DNA of 64,000 bases from NCBI GenBank assembly GCA_937920495.1, contig CALEUQ010000018.1, forward strand, positions 1-64,000, written 5' to 3'. The notes under the pieces are model-generated. The model made no database searches. It was not told the DNA's origin and worked only from the letters and a program-made list of their open reading frames with translations. This document shows positions 38,755 through 48,147 of this stretch, one piece after another (positions within the stretch are counted from its first letter, which is position 1; each line of letters starts with the position of its first letter). Made by a program: the position numbers and the translations under genes. The stretch comes from an uncultured bacterium. Its GTDB lineage: Bacteria > Spirochaetota > UBA4802 > UB4802.

Positions 38755-39450
38755 ATGAGTACAATAAATTTTACTATAGACGGAAAACCATGTAAGGCAA
38801 AACCCGGTCAGACAATTGTTGAAGCAGCAAAGGATAATGGCATCTATATTCCAACGTTATGCCATTTTGAAGGTTTGAAACCAGCTGGTACATGCCGTAT
38901 ATGTACCGTTAAAGTTGGTGGCAGGAATATGGCAGCATGTACAACTCCGGTGACTGAGGGGATGGTTGTAGAAAATAAAACTGCTGATCTTGAAGATTAC
39001 CGTAAGGCCATCATCGAGATGCTTTTTGTTGAAGGCAATCACATGTGTCCAACATGTGAAAAAAGCGGTAATTGTGAGTTACAGGCATTGGGTTACCGGT
39101 ATTTAATGATGGTACCGCGTTTTCCATTCTTTTTCCCAAAACGCACATTGGATGCTTCATTACCAAAGATTGTAATTGAGCGAAACCGTTGCGTTCAGTG
39201 TTTACGCTGTGTTCGAGGTATAACCACATCTGACGGGAAGCGTATCTTTGGAGTGGTTAACCGAGGTGGCCATGTTGAAATCACGGTTGATAAGGATTTA
39301 GCAGCAAGCATGACCGATGAAATGGCACAAAAAGCAATGGATTTATGCCCTGTTGGTGCTATATTGAAGAAAGAAGTTGGTTTTGCTATCCCAATTGGTA
39401 AGCGTAAATTTGATACAAAACCTATTGGTAGCGAAATTGAAAATGCGTGA
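38755..39450 (+). CDS. hoxU: Hydrogenase diaphorase electron-transfer subunit HoxU
   Basis: 231 residues. An N-terminal 2Fe-2S ferredoxin domain (LCHFEGLKPAGTCRICTVKV, then ACTTPV) is followed by the NuoG-type His-Cys cluster motif (HMCPTCEKSGNCEL). A 4Fe-4S site follows (CVQCLRCVR, with CPVGAI). It wires HoxF flavin to the HoxY/HoxH hydrogenase. It begins one base after the hoxF stop. Confidence 0.94.
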   Translation: MSTINFTIDGKPCKAKPGQTIVEAAKDNGIYIPTLCHFEGLKPAGTCRICTVKVGGRNMAACTTPVTEGMVVENKTADLEDYRKAIIEMLFVEGNHMCPTCEKSGNCELQALGYRYLMMVPRFPFFFPKRTLDASLPKIVIERNRCVQCLRCVRGITTSDGKRIFGVVNRGGHVEITVDKDLAASMTDEMAQKAMDLCPVGAILKKEVGFAIPIGKRKFDTKPIGSEIENA

Positions 39451-39480
39451 TATCTTAATGAAGATCTATGGAGGAATACA

Positions 39481-40020
39481 ATGAGTAAACCAGTTGTCGC
39501 AACTGCTTCATTGGCAGGATGTTTTGGATGCCATATGTCCATCCTGGACATTGATGATAGAATTTTGAAATTAATTGAATTGGTTGAATTTAACAAATCA
39601 CCTATTGATGATATTAAAACTTTTACCAAACAATGTGATATTGGATTGATAGAAGGTGGGTGCTGCAATAGTGAGAATGTTGAAAATCTTAAGTTATTCC
39701 GCAAGAATTGTAAAATACTTATATCAGTTGGCGAATGTGCTATTATGGGTGGATTACCAGCTATGCGCAATGGTATTCCAGTGAAAGAATGCCTGGAAGA
39801 AGCATACTTAAAATCCCCAACAGTTGATGATAATATCATTCCAAATGATGATGAATTGCCAATGATTCTGGACAGAGTATATCCATGTCATGAGATAGTT
39901 AAAATAGATTATTTCTTACCGGGATGCCCACCCCGTGCAGATTTAATCTGGGAAGCATTGGTAGCACTTCTTACTGGCAAAGAATTAGATTTGCCGTATG
40001 AAGTAGTAAAGTTTGACTAA
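39481..40020 (+). CDS. hoxY: NAD-reducing [NiFe] hydrogenase small subunit HoxY
   Basis: 179 residues, a short small subunit with no Tat signal, so the enzyme is cytosolic. The proximal cluster ligands are visible in GCFGCHMS, EGGCCN, GECAIMG and PGCPPRAD. It passes electrons from the NiFe site in HoxH to HoxU. SD GGAGGA lies at the correct distance. Confidence 0.95.
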   Translation: MSKPVVATASLAGCFGCHMSILDIDDRILKLIELVEFNKSPIDDIKTFTKQCDIGLIEGGCCNSENVENLKLFRKNCKILISVGECAIMGGLPAMRNGIPVKECLEEAYLKSPTVDDNIIPNDDELPMILDRVYPCHEIVKIDYFLPGCPPRADLIWEALVALLTGKELDLPYEVVKFD

Positions 40021-40044
40021 TTCTGTTTTAGGAGATGAAAGCTT

Positions 40045-41493
40045 ATGGCTAGAAAAATAACAATAGAACCTGTAACAAGGGTTGAAGGTCATGGTAAAGT
40101 GACTATTCAGCTTGATCCTCAGAACAATGTACTTGAATCTCGTTTTCATATTGTTGAATTCAGAGGATTTGAACGTTTTGTGCAGGGCAGACCCTACTGG
40201 GAAGCACCAGTGTTGGTACAGCGCCTTTGTGGAATTTGCCCTGTCAGCCATCATTTAGCAGCAGCTAAAGCAATGGATGTTATTGTTGGTGTTGGACCAG
40301 ATGGTTTGACACCCACTGCAGAAAAAATGCGAAGGCTAATGCACTATGGACAGATGTTCCAGTCACATGCGTTGCATTTCTTCCATTTGGTATCCCCGGA
40401 TTTGTTGTTTGGAATTGATGCAGATCCTGCAATACGAAATGTCATTGGTGTTGCTATGAAATTCCCTGATCTGGCAGTACAGGGTGTTATGATGCGTAAG
40501 TTTGGCCAGGAGATAATCAGGGCAACAGCAGGTAAAAAGATACATGGTACAGGAGCAATTCCAGGTGGTATCAACAAAAACTTAACTGTCCAGGAAAGGG
40601 ATGAGTTCCTTAAGGGCTCTGATCCTATGAACATTAAGAAAATGATAGAGTGGTCACTTGGCGCAATAAACTTTTTCAAAGATTATCACAAAAAGAATAA
40701 AGATTTTATCGATAACTTTGCAACATTCCCATCAAATCACCTTAGCCTTGTACGTAAAGATGGTGCACTTGATCTTTACCATGGGGTACTACGTGCAGTT
40801 GATGCGGAAGGCAAGAAAATATTAAATGATGTGGATTATCAGGAGTATCTCAAATATATTGGCGAAGAGGTGCGTTCCTGGAGCTACATGAAATTCCCAT
40901 ATCTTAAGTCTTTGGGTAAAAAAGATGGGTGGTATAGGGTTGGACCTTTAGCACGACTCAATACTGCTGATTTTATACCAACTCCTTTAGCTCAAAAAGA
41001 ATTTGAAGAATTCAAAGCATATACAAATGGCAAACCCAATAATATGTCGATGCATATGCATTGGGCAAGGCTTATTGAGTTATTACACTCAGCAGAAATG
41101 ATTGAACAACTTCTAAACGATCCTGATCTTCAGGGTGATAAGCTTGTAACCAGGGGCACCAAGGTCAAGGAGGGGGTTGGACTGATTGAGGCACCACGAG
41201 GTACTTTATTCCATCACTATCGCATAAATGATGATGACCAAATTGTAATGGCTAATCTTATTGTATCTACTACCAATAATAATGAACCAATGAACAGAGC
41301 AGTCAACTGGGTAGCCGTTAATCAAATCAGTGGCAAAAAGGAAATCACTGAAGGTATGCTTAACGCAGTTGAAGTGGCAATACGTGCATATGACCCATGT
41401 TTAAGTTGTGCAACACATGCCATTGGGAAAATGCCTCTGGAAGTTACATTAGTTGATGCTGATGGCAAAGTTGTAGATCAGAAAAGGAAATAA
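40045..41493 (+). CDS. hoxH: NAD-reducing [NiFe] hydrogenase large subunit HoxH
   Basis: 482 residues. The NiFe-binding L1 motif is RLCGICPVSHH near the N-terminus, and L2 is DPCLSCATHA near the C-terminus. About 24 residues follow the L2 His, which is the peptide removed by a maturation protease. The layout with HoxF, U and Y places it with group 3d bidirectional, NAD-linked hydrogenases. A core copy of the iterated motif lies inside (41216-41223). Confidence 0.96.
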   Translation: MARKITIEPVTRVEGHGKVTIQLDPQNNVLESRFHIVEFRGFERFVQGRPYWEAPVLVQRLCGICPVSHHLAAAKAMDVIVGVGPDGLTPTAEKMRRLMHYGQMFQSHALHFFHLVSPDLLFGIDADPAIRNVIGVAMKFPDLAVQGVMMRKFGQEIIRATAGKKIHGTGAIPGGINKNLTVQERDEFLKGSDPMNIKKMIEWSLGAINFFKDYHKKNKDFIDNFATFPSNHLSLVRKDGALDLYHGVLRAVDAEGKKILNDVDYQEYLKYIGEEVRSWSYMKFPYLKSLGKKDGWYRVGPLARLNTADFIPTPLAQKEFEEFKAYTNGKPNNMSMHMHWARLIELLHSAEMIEQLLNDPDLQGDKLVTRGTKVKEGVGLIEAPRGTLFHHYRINDDDQIVMANLIVSTTNNNEPMNRAVNWVAVNQISGKKEITEGMLNAVEVAIRAYDPCLSCATHAIGKMPLEVTLVDADGKVVDQKRK

Positions 41494-41495
41494 GC

Positions 41496-41978
41496 ATGAT
41501 GAATAATGTTAAGTGCCTGGTGTATGGATATGGCAATCCTGGAAGACAGGATGATGGGCTGGGTGTTGAGCTTGCATTAATGATTGAAAATAATGAACGT
41601 TTGAGCAAGTATGCTGATGTGGATTATAATTATCAACTTAACATTGAAGATGCATTGACTATTTCAGAATATGATCTTGTTATCTTTGCTGATGCTGCAC
41701 TTAACATTGACAAATCTTTTGAATTCAAAAAGATTCAGCCGGCCCATTCAATAACGTTTACAACACATGAACTGTCGGCTGAATCTTTGCTTGCACTCTG
41801 CCAGGATCTATATAATAAAAATCCTGAAAGTTATATTCTGGCTATACGTGGGTATGAGTGGGAAATGGGCTTGCCTATGACCAGTAGGGCAAAGTCCAAT
41901 CTGAATGATGCATATATTTTTTTAACAGATTTTATTGAGAACCACTTTGCTGTCTGTGAAGCGAGCAAAGGAATTTAA
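41496..41978 (+). CDS. hoxW: Hydrogenase maturation protease (HoxW/HycI family)
   Basis: 160 residues in the M52 family. The N-terminal motif GYGNPGRQDDGLGVEL and the segment VIFADAALNID carry the Asp residues that read nickel insertion before cutting. It lies 2 bp after hoxH, whose C-terminal extension it should remove. SD AAGGAA. Confidence 0.93.
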   Translation: MMNNVKCLVYGYGNPGRQDDGLGVELALMIENNERLSKYADVDYNYQLNIEDALTISEYDLVIFADAALNIDKSFEFKKIQPAHSITFTTHELSAESLLALCQDLYNKNPESYILAIRGYEWEMGLPMTSRAKSNLNDAYIFLTDFIENHFAVCEASKGI

Positions 41979-42005
41979 TTTAATTATTAACCAGGAGCGA
42001 TAAGT

Positions 42006-42380
42006 ATGGCAAATAAGAAAGTTATTTTAGTAATTGATGATGATCCGGATATTTTAGATTCTATTAAGGCTATTCTTTCAGCAAATGGATTTGATGTTGT
42101 TACTGCAATGAGTGGAAAAGAGGGTATTGATGCTGTTGCCAGTAGCACACCAGATCTCATTTTATGTGACATGATGATGGAAAGAATAGATGCAGGGACA
42201 AAGGTAGCGCAAGAAATTAAAAAAAGCAATCCTTCAATACCAATTTATCTTTTAAGCAGTATTGGAACCGCAACTGCAACCAATATCGAAATCGATAAAT
42301 TGGGTTTTAACGGTGTTTTTCAGAAACCAGTTAATCCAGATAATCTGGTGTCAACTATCAAGAAAGCGCTTAATATGTAG
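42006..42380 (+). CDS. Single-domain response regulator (receiver only)
   Basis: 124 residues, a CheY-like receiver with no output domain. It has the acidic DDD pocket near residues 11-13, the phospho-acceptor Asp55 in LILCDMMMERIDAG, Ser84/85 in YLLSSIG and Lys107 in FQKPV. It is the last gene of the hox operon, 27 bp after hoxW with SD AGGAG. A redox or energy sensing role is plausible but not shown. Its kinase is unknown; a PAS kinase lies about 3 kb away at 45130. Confidence 0.92.
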   Translation: MANKKVILVIDDDPDILDSIKAILSANGFDVVTAMSGKEGIDAVASSTPDLILCDMMMERIDAGTKVAQEIKKSNPSIPIYLLSSIGTATATNIEIDKLGFNGVFQKPVNPDNLVSTIKKALNM

Positions 42381-42390
42381 TAACTATCGC
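42380..42390 (-). repeat. Iterated motif, exact GCGATAGTTAC (minus strand)
   Basis: Exact copy that begins on the last base of the response regulator stop codon. It pairs in inverted orientation with GATAGTTAC at 42459-42467, on the other side of the terminator. Confidence 0.75.
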
Positions 42391-42420
42391 ACAACATTAT
42401 TAAATTATTTGGTATAATAA

Positions 42421-42452
42421 AAAAGCGGGTAATAAACAACCCGCTTTTTTTT
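42421..42452. terminator. Bidirectional rho-independent terminator
   Basis: AGCGGGT (42424-42430) and ACCCGCT (42439-42445) form a stem around an 8-nt loop, with an A-run before and a T-run of eight after. The same structure works on both strands. It ends the hox operon and, in the other direction, pgk. Confidence 0.9.
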
Positions 42453-42470
42453 ATATGAGATAGTTACTGG

Positions 42471-43655
42471 TTATTTATCCAGCGCTTTTACCGCAGGTAA
42501 CACTTTGCCCTCCATCAACTCTAAGAACGCGCCGCCTGCAGTGGAGATATATGTCATCTTATCAGCATAACCAGAAGCATTAATTGCTGCACCGGTATCA
42601 CCACCACCAATTACGCTGGTACAACCAGAATTGGCCACAACCCTGGCAATTTCATTTGTGCCTTCGGCAAATTCTTTTGTTTCAAAAGCACCTAATGGGC
42701 CATTCCATATAACTGTCTTTGAATGTTGTATAATTTCTGCAAACTTTTTGCGGGTGTTTGGGCCAATGTCAACACCTTCTTTATTGTCAGGAATATTGGT
42801 AATAGGCACCACTTCCTTGCCTTCGGGGCTGTCAAATTTATTAGCCACAACAATATCTTCGGGCAATATTAAGTTGACATTATGCTTTTTAGCCAGTTCG
42901 ATAATTTCCTTTGCTGTATCAAGCTGGTCATCTTCTACTACCGATTTTCCAATATTATATCCTAATGCCTTTAAAAATGTATATGACATACCACCGCCAA
43001 CAAGAAGATTATCAACTTTTGGAATGATATTTTTAAGTACATCAATTTTTGTGGAAATCTTAACACCGCCTATAATTGCTGTAACAGGTTTTTCTGGCTG
43101 TACCAGTGCCTTTTTAAAATATTCCAGTTCGTCTTTCATTAAAAAGCCTGCAACACATTCTTTAACATACCGTGTAATAGCTTCATTAGAAGCGTGACCA
43201 CGGTGGGCAGTTGCAAATGCATCATTCACATACACGTCGGCTAATGAACCAAGCATTTTGCCAAAGTTCTCATCATTTTTTTCTTCTTCCGGATAAAAGC
43301 GTATATTTTCCAGAAGTGCTACATCACCGGGCTTTAATTTGTTGATATCATCCTGAATGCCCTGTGTGATAGGTTTATCAATAAACAGCACATCTTTTTT
43401 TAGTAATTCTGAAAGTCGTTTGGCCACAGGTTTTAATGACATTTCAGGAACTGGTTTACCTTTTGGTCTTCCTAAGTGCGATACCAAAATTACTGTTGCA
43501 TTTTGTTTTAAACAGTATTCAATAGTTGGCAATGTTGATGTGATTCTGGTATCGTCAGTAATATTCATATTCTTATCGTACGGAACATTAAAATCGGCAC
43601 GTATGAAAACTTTTTTATTACTGACATCAATCTGGTCCAGATATTTTATAGCCAT
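42471..43655 (-). CDS. pgk: Phosphoglycerate kinase
   Basis: PGK makes ATP from 1,3-bisphosphoglycerate in glycolysis. At 394 residues it has normal length. Substrate motifs are FIRADFNVPYD and VSHLGRPKGKP, and the nucleotide-site loop is GGGDTGAAI. The Lys motif reads IIGGVKISTKIDVL. SD GGGGTGG supports the start. It lies 92 bp downstream of tatC on the same strand. Confidence 0.96.
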   Translation of the reverse strand: MAIKYLDQIDVSNKKVFIRADFNVPYDKNMNITDDTRITSTLPTIEYCLKQNATVILVSHLGRPKGKPVPEMSLKPVAKRLSELLKKDVLFIDKPITQGIQDDINKLKPGDVALLENIRFYPEEEKNDENFGKMLGSLADVYVNDAFATAHRGHASNEAITRYVKECVAGFLMKDELEYFKKALVQPEKPVTAIIGGVKISTKIDVLKNIIPKVDNLLVGGGMSYTFLKALGYNIGKSVVEDDQLDTAKEIIELAKKHNVNLILPEDIVVANKFDSPEGKEVVPITNIPDNKEGVDIGPNTRKKFAEIIQHSKTVIWNGPLGAFETKEFAEGTNEIARVVANSGCTSVIGGGDTGAAINASGYADKMTYISTAGGAFLELMEGKVLPAVKALDK

Positions 43656-43747
43656 AATCCACCCCTTTTTTAATTAAATTGATAGCATAATTATAATATA
43701 CAACAGTTACCAACAGTACACAAGAAATATCAAATATTGTCAAATAG

Positions 43748-44746
43748 TTATTGCGATAGTTCCTTTCGCTTTTTACGAATAACAATAAATTTAGAAATTA
43801 CTATCGATAGTTCATATAACAGCATCAAAGGTACTGCAACAAGAGTCAGTGTTAAAGGGTCAGTGGTTGGTGTTATCACTGCTGCAAATATCCATATCAG
43901 TACTATTGCATATTTCCTCTTACTGATTAAAAATGAAGGTGATACAATACCAATACGTGTTAATATCATAATGATGATAGGCATTTCAAATGTAATACCA
44001 ATGGCTACTGCAAAAAGAATAGCAAAATTAAAATATTTAGAAGCATTTATCATATTTTCCATATCAGGAGGGGTAAAGCTTAGTAGCACTTTGATAGATA
44101 GAGGTAGTAAATAAAAATATGTTGCGCTAAGACCTGCATAAAATAGAATTACTGCCGCTGCAATAGAATATACTGCAAATTTTCTGTTATCAATATCAAT
44201 CGCGGGTTTTATGTATTGCCATACATGATATACAAGTAACGGTAAACCAATCAACAATCCCATTATAAACGATGCCTTAATCCGCAATACAAACCCTTCA
44301 ACTAAATTAAAAATATTCAATTTATAACCTGACTCTAAAAATGGTTTGTTAATGGCATCAAGCAAAATGTCAGAGAAATAAAATCCCAGAACAGTCAATA
44401 CTATAATAGTAACCAATACAATTAGCAATCTGGAACGAAATTCATCCAGATGATCAACTATATTCATTGGCTTATCTCCACGACGCAGTGCATCGGGATC
44501 TACTTCAACTTCTTCGTCTGAATTGGTGTTTGCATCTTCATCAGCTTCTTTGATCAATGCTTCAATAAGGTTTTTTTCTGGCTTTTTTTTATCTTTTTCT
44601 GTATCAGTGCTCTGTGGTTGTGATTTCTCTACAGCATTTTTCTTTTTTGTAGATTTAATTTTACTATCTGTAGATTCTTTTTTCCCTTTAGATTTTACTA
44701 CACTTTTTTTCTTCTTAACGTTTTTAGGATCTTTTTCTTTTGCCAA
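43748..44746 (-). CDS. tatC: Sec-independent protein translocase subunit TatC with charged N-terminal extension
   Basis: 332 residues. The TatC core starts near residue 93 (MNIVDHLDEFRSRL) and has six hydrophobic segments, with FEMPIIIMIL and ITPTTDPLTL. The first about 92 residues are a Lys-rich then acidic, low-complexity extension not usual in TatC. The TTG start is backed by GGAGTAG 5-11 nt upstream, so the extension is probably translated. Together with TatA it exports folded, often cofactor-bearing proteins. Confidence 0.93.
   Translation of the reverse strand: MAKEKDPKNVKKKKSVVKSKGKKESTDSKIKSTKKKNAVEKSQPQSTDTEKDKKKPEKNLIEALIKEADEDANTNSDEEVEVDPDALRRGDKPMNIVDHLDEFRSRLLIVLVTIIVLTVLGFYFSDILLDAINKPFLESGYKLNIFNLVEGFVLRIKASFIMGLLIGLPLLVYHVWQYIKPAIDIDNRKFAVYSIAAAVILFYAGLSATYFYLLPLSIKVLLSFTPPDMENMINASKYFNFAILFAVAIGITFEMPIIIMILTRIGIVSPSFLISKRKYAIVLIWIFAAVITPTTDPLTLTLVAVPLMLLYELSIVISKFIVIRKKRKELSQ
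43800..43811. repeat. 12-bp palindrome ACTATCGATAGT
   Basis: Two inverted copies of the iterated-motif core (CGATAGT) back to back, in the 3' end of tatC. A GCGATAGT core follows at 43753-43760 on the plus strand, 40 bp away. Confidence 0.5.
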
Positions 44747-45129
44747 TGTTCTACTCCATACATTAATTAATTGTTATGTGAAAAAAATTATATTATTACA
44801 ATTTTAGATAAGGTTAATATGTAATTAACAATAAAAAAAGTATTTTTCAACGCATTAACTAATAGAATAAAATACACCTTGCTACCTGCGGCGATTATTT
44901 TTATTGTAAATTATGTTTAAAATAATTTCAGAGAATAATGTGTGGAAACTGTTAAAAATTTGTCAAGTGTTAATCGCAATATGTAATTATAGCATACAGT
45001 GCGTTTATGGTTTATGTCTTGACAGGTGGCGGTTTTTATAGTTTAATCGTAATTATTCCAAAATGCTTGTGCGTAGCAAATGATTGATTACATAGACTGT
45101 AAATTCTACTAAAGAGTAGTAATAATAAA
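44747..45129. other. 383-bp divergent spacer between tatC and the histidine kinase
   Basis: AT-rich, no gene or MITE seen. It carries the strong candidate promoter at 45019-45047 for the kinase, and the SD for tatC (GGAGTAG on the minus strand). Confidence 0.5.
45019..45047 (+). promoter_or_regulatory. Candidate sigma-70 promoter for the histidine kinase
   Basis: TTGACA (45019-45024), a 17-nt spacer and TTTAAT (45042-45047). The predicted start would give a leader of about 75 nt before the ATG at 45130. It is the best-spaced promoter seen in the window. Confidence 0.55.
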
Positions 45130-48100
45130 ATGTTTAACCGTTATAAATATCTCAATGTAATCAAGACTCCTATAATTGTGTGCGACAATTCCGGAAAGAT
45201 AAAATATATCAATTTATCTTGTCTGAACAATATGCATCTTCCTATAATTGAACAGGACATTAAAAAAAAACATATTTTCGATATTTTTTTGCTAAACAAT
45301 TTTCAGCAGCAAGAGATTTATAAAGTATTAAACAACATAATACAGGAGAATAGAATACTAACCGATACGTTTGAATTATTTATCAGTCGTATTAATAAGA
45401 ATCGTTTATTGGTACAAATTAATAAAAAACGAATACAACATTTAAAGAATTCAAATCATAGCGAAGAAAAAGAAGACAATATAAAATTTTCATCAGCACC
45501 ATTTTTTTCTGCTTTTGATCTACTTGATGATCTAATCCACATTACAGATGAAAAAGGATTAATAGTTTTTGCTAATAAAGCAATAAACAAATTATTTGGA
45601 GATATTAAAGGGCAATATTGTTACAAAATATTTGGTTGTAATGATGATTATTGTCCTGATTGTAAATTAGATCTGGTGTTAGATGGCAATACTATTAGAT
45701 ATGAAGTAAAGTTGAACAAAAATAATCAATATTATGATGTCATCAATTCACCATTTGTTGATTTTGATGGCAATGTCTATAAAATTTCTATAATGAGGAA
45801 TTTGGAGGAAATAGTTGAGAAGCAGAATACATTAGTATTATTTCAAAACGCTATAAACAGGTCACGAAATTTAGTTTGTTTTGCAAATGAGAATGGAGAA
45901 ATATTATATGCCAATGATACTTTCATAAAATATTTTGGTGAAGATTATAAAGAAAAAAATAATATATTGAAATTAATGAATTATTCAAAAGATGATATAT
46001 ACAAATTCACCGACAATACAGAAATAAAGGTGAAGTTTGGTGATAATGAAGTTTATTTAAAAGTATTTATTTATCCCATACAATCTTTAAATAATGAAAC
46101 AATATTTGTCTTTATTGCAAGTGATATTACTGATTTAAAAAAGTTAGAAAATAAAATCGCAATTGAAAAAAATTATTTTAAAAGCATTATTGACAACACC
46201 ATTGATGGATTTTTTGTTATTGATAAAAATCAAAAAATCATAGATTGTAATCCATCCTTTCAAAAAATGTTTAATATACCTCTGGATAGTTTGGGTACAA
46301 TAACATTAGCAGAACTTTTTGATCCCCCATATAAAAGAGAATTTGAAAAAAAGATAAATTATCTTAAAAAATCCCGCATATCTCAAATAACTGAAGTGAG
46401 CAGTTCAAACAACGGATTTAAAAATTACATAATAAGTTTAAACTATCTGTTTACATCTGAAGGCAATGATGAACAATGCTATGGATTTGTTAAAGATATT
46501 ACTGATATTACCCGACTCCACAAGATTATAGAGAATGAAAGAAATTATAACAGAAGAATAATTGAAACTGTCACATTAGGTTTTGTGGTGATTAATGAAT
46601 TTGGCGAGATTATTGATTACAATAATGCATTTCTACATTTAATAGGTCGCTCTGGCAAAAACGTGAAAGGTGAAATGTTCAGTGCATATATTACGCCAAT
46701 TGATAAAGGAAACATGGATGTTCTACCAATCTCTTCTCCAGAAATGTTATTGGATTTTGAAGCTATTGTGCAAACTGCCGATGGTGAGGAAAAAAATGTA
46801 ATAGTATCAATGTCTAAGTTATATGACATTTTGGGTAATTATCTGGGAAATTTTGCATTTATCCGCGATATTACCCATCAGAAAAAAATTGAAAATGCCA
46901 TTGTAAAACAATCCCGTCAGATTATTGAATTAGTAAATTCATTAACTCAATTTAGTGCAAGTATTGTTCGTATCGATGATTTAAATAATTTATTAATTCA
47001 AATTCATTCATTTATACAAAACATATTCAATCCTGAATATGTAGAAATTCTTGTGAATTCCAATGATATGTATATAAGCCATAAGTTTATAGATGATGAA
47101 CATATAGTGAATAATACAGAAATAAGTTATAAAACTTCCTTTATTATCCAGAAATTAACAAAAAGCAAGACTATCCTTTTAATAACAAATCCAAATATAG
47201 AATTGAATGACGAGGATCAATTGCTCTTTAATGATATTATAATGTATAAAAATATAATTTTCACACCTATTTTTATTGGCAAAGATCTTAAAATAATTAT
47301 CATTGTGGCTTTCAGCAAACAGGTAGAAGTTGTAAATAATGTTATCGTAACTATTTTAACCGGCGTTGCTAATTTGATTGCAATTGCTTTTGAAAAAATA
47401 ACTTCTATAGCAGAACAGATAAAAATGAAGGAAGCCCTTGATAGATATGAAAAATTAGTTGCTATAGGTAGAATAATAGCAGGTGTGGCACATGAAATAA
47501 ATAATCCATTGTCAATCATGCAGTTAGATATTGCTGAATTGGATCAAAAACTTGATGAAGGTGATTATGATAAGGAAATTAAAGATATTATCAAGTCTTT
47601 ACTGGAAGAAATACAGCGTATAAGTAATATTGTTAAGCAGCTTAAAGATTATGCAAAACCTGCAGCATTAAGTGATGATATTATAAATCTCAATGAAATA
47701 TTTAGAACGTATCCTTTAAAGATCCTTTCCAAAAATATTCAAAAGAAAGGTATTCCCATTAATATAAATACACCAAAACAAAAAATATATGTAAAAATGC
47801 CTCTAACACGATTAATTCAGGTGGTTATGAATGTCCTTACTAACGCAGAAGATGCCGTTTTGGAAAAAGGTGATGGAAGTATAACTATTGATATATCAAG
47901 TGAAAAGAAAGATGATAAATATTTTGCGCGCTTATCTATAAAAGATACCGGGATAGGAATTCATGAAGAAAATAAACATTTATTATTTGAACCATTTTTC
48001 ACCACAAAACCTAAAGAAGGCACAGGATTAGGATTATCAATTTCATATTCTATAATAAAGAGCTACGATGGAGAAATAGAGATAGATAGCAAGCGCGGTT

Positions 48101-48147
48101 TAGGAACAGAAGTTATTATATTATTACCCATTTATAAAAAAAATTGA
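45130..48147 (+). CDS. Multi-PAS sensor histidine kinase
   Basis: 1005 residues with no membrane segment. Five PAS-like domains lie at about 1-100, 125-230, 238-338, 345-465 and 472-590, then a GAF-like region (about 600-755). The kinase core follows: HisKA with His788 in IIAGVAHEINNPLS, then HATPase with VMNVLTNAEDA, DTGIGI and GTGLGLS. PAS 2 has a Cys cluster (CYKIFGCNDDYCPDC) that could bind metal or a redox cofactor. No response regulator is adjacent. The gene is very AT- and Lys/Asn-rich. Confidence 0.9.
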   Translation: MFNRYKYLNVIKTPIIVCDNSGKIKYINLSCLNNMHLPIIEQDIKKKHIFDIFLLNNFQQQEIYKVLNNIIQENRILTDTFELFISRINKNRLLVQINKKRIQHLKNSNHSEEKEDNIKFSSAPFFSAFDLLDDLIHITDEKGLIVFANKAINKLFGDIKGQYCYKIFGCNDDYCPDCKLDLVLDGNTIRYEVKLNKNNQYYDVINSPFVDFDGNVYKISIMRNLEEIVEKQNTLVLFQNAINRSRNLVCFANENGEILYANDTFIKYFGEDYKEKNNILKLMNYSKDDIYKFTDNTEIKVKFGDNEVYLKVFIYPIQSLNNETIFVFIASDITDLKKLENKIAIEKNYFKSIIDNTIDGFFVIDKNQKIIDCNPSFQKMFNIPLDSLGTITLAELFDPPYKREFEKKINYLKKSRISQITEVSSSNNGFKNYIISLNYLFTSEGNDEQCYGFVKDITDITRLHKIIENERNYNRRIIETVTLGFVVINEFGEIIDYNNAFLHLIGRSGKNVKGEMFSAYITPIDKGNMDVLPISSPEMLLDFEAIVQTADGEEKNVIVSMSKLYDILGNYLGNFAFIRDITHQKKIENAIVKQSRQIIELVNSLTQFSASIVRIDDLNNLLIQIHSFIQNIFNPEYVEILVNSNDMYISHKFIDDEHIVNNTEISYKTSFIIQKLTKSKTILLITNPNIELNDEDQLLFNDIIMYKNIIFTPIFIGKDLKIIIIVAFSKQVEVVNNVIVTILTGVANLIAIAFEKITSIAEQIKMKEALDRYEKLVAIGRIIAGVAHEINNPLSIMQLDIAELDQKLDEGDYDKEIKDIIKSLLEEIQRISNIVKQLKDYAKPAALSDDIINLNEIFRTYPLKILSKNIQKKGIPININTPKQKIYVKMPLTRLIQVVMNVLTNAEDAVLEKGDGSITIDISSEKKDDKYFARLSIKDTGIGIHEENKHLLFEPFFTTKPKEGTGLGLSISYSIIKSYDGEIEIDSKRGLGTEVIILLPIYKKN

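Noticed and set aside
39195..39839. 214-codon antisense frame across hoxU/hoxY
   Set aside because: It overlaps two certain genes and has low-complexity Ser-rich content typical of antisense shadows.
44862..44890. Similarity of GAATAAAATACACCTTGC to a stretch at 48146
   Set aside because: The match is short and not bounded by shared ends; AT-rich coincidence is likely.
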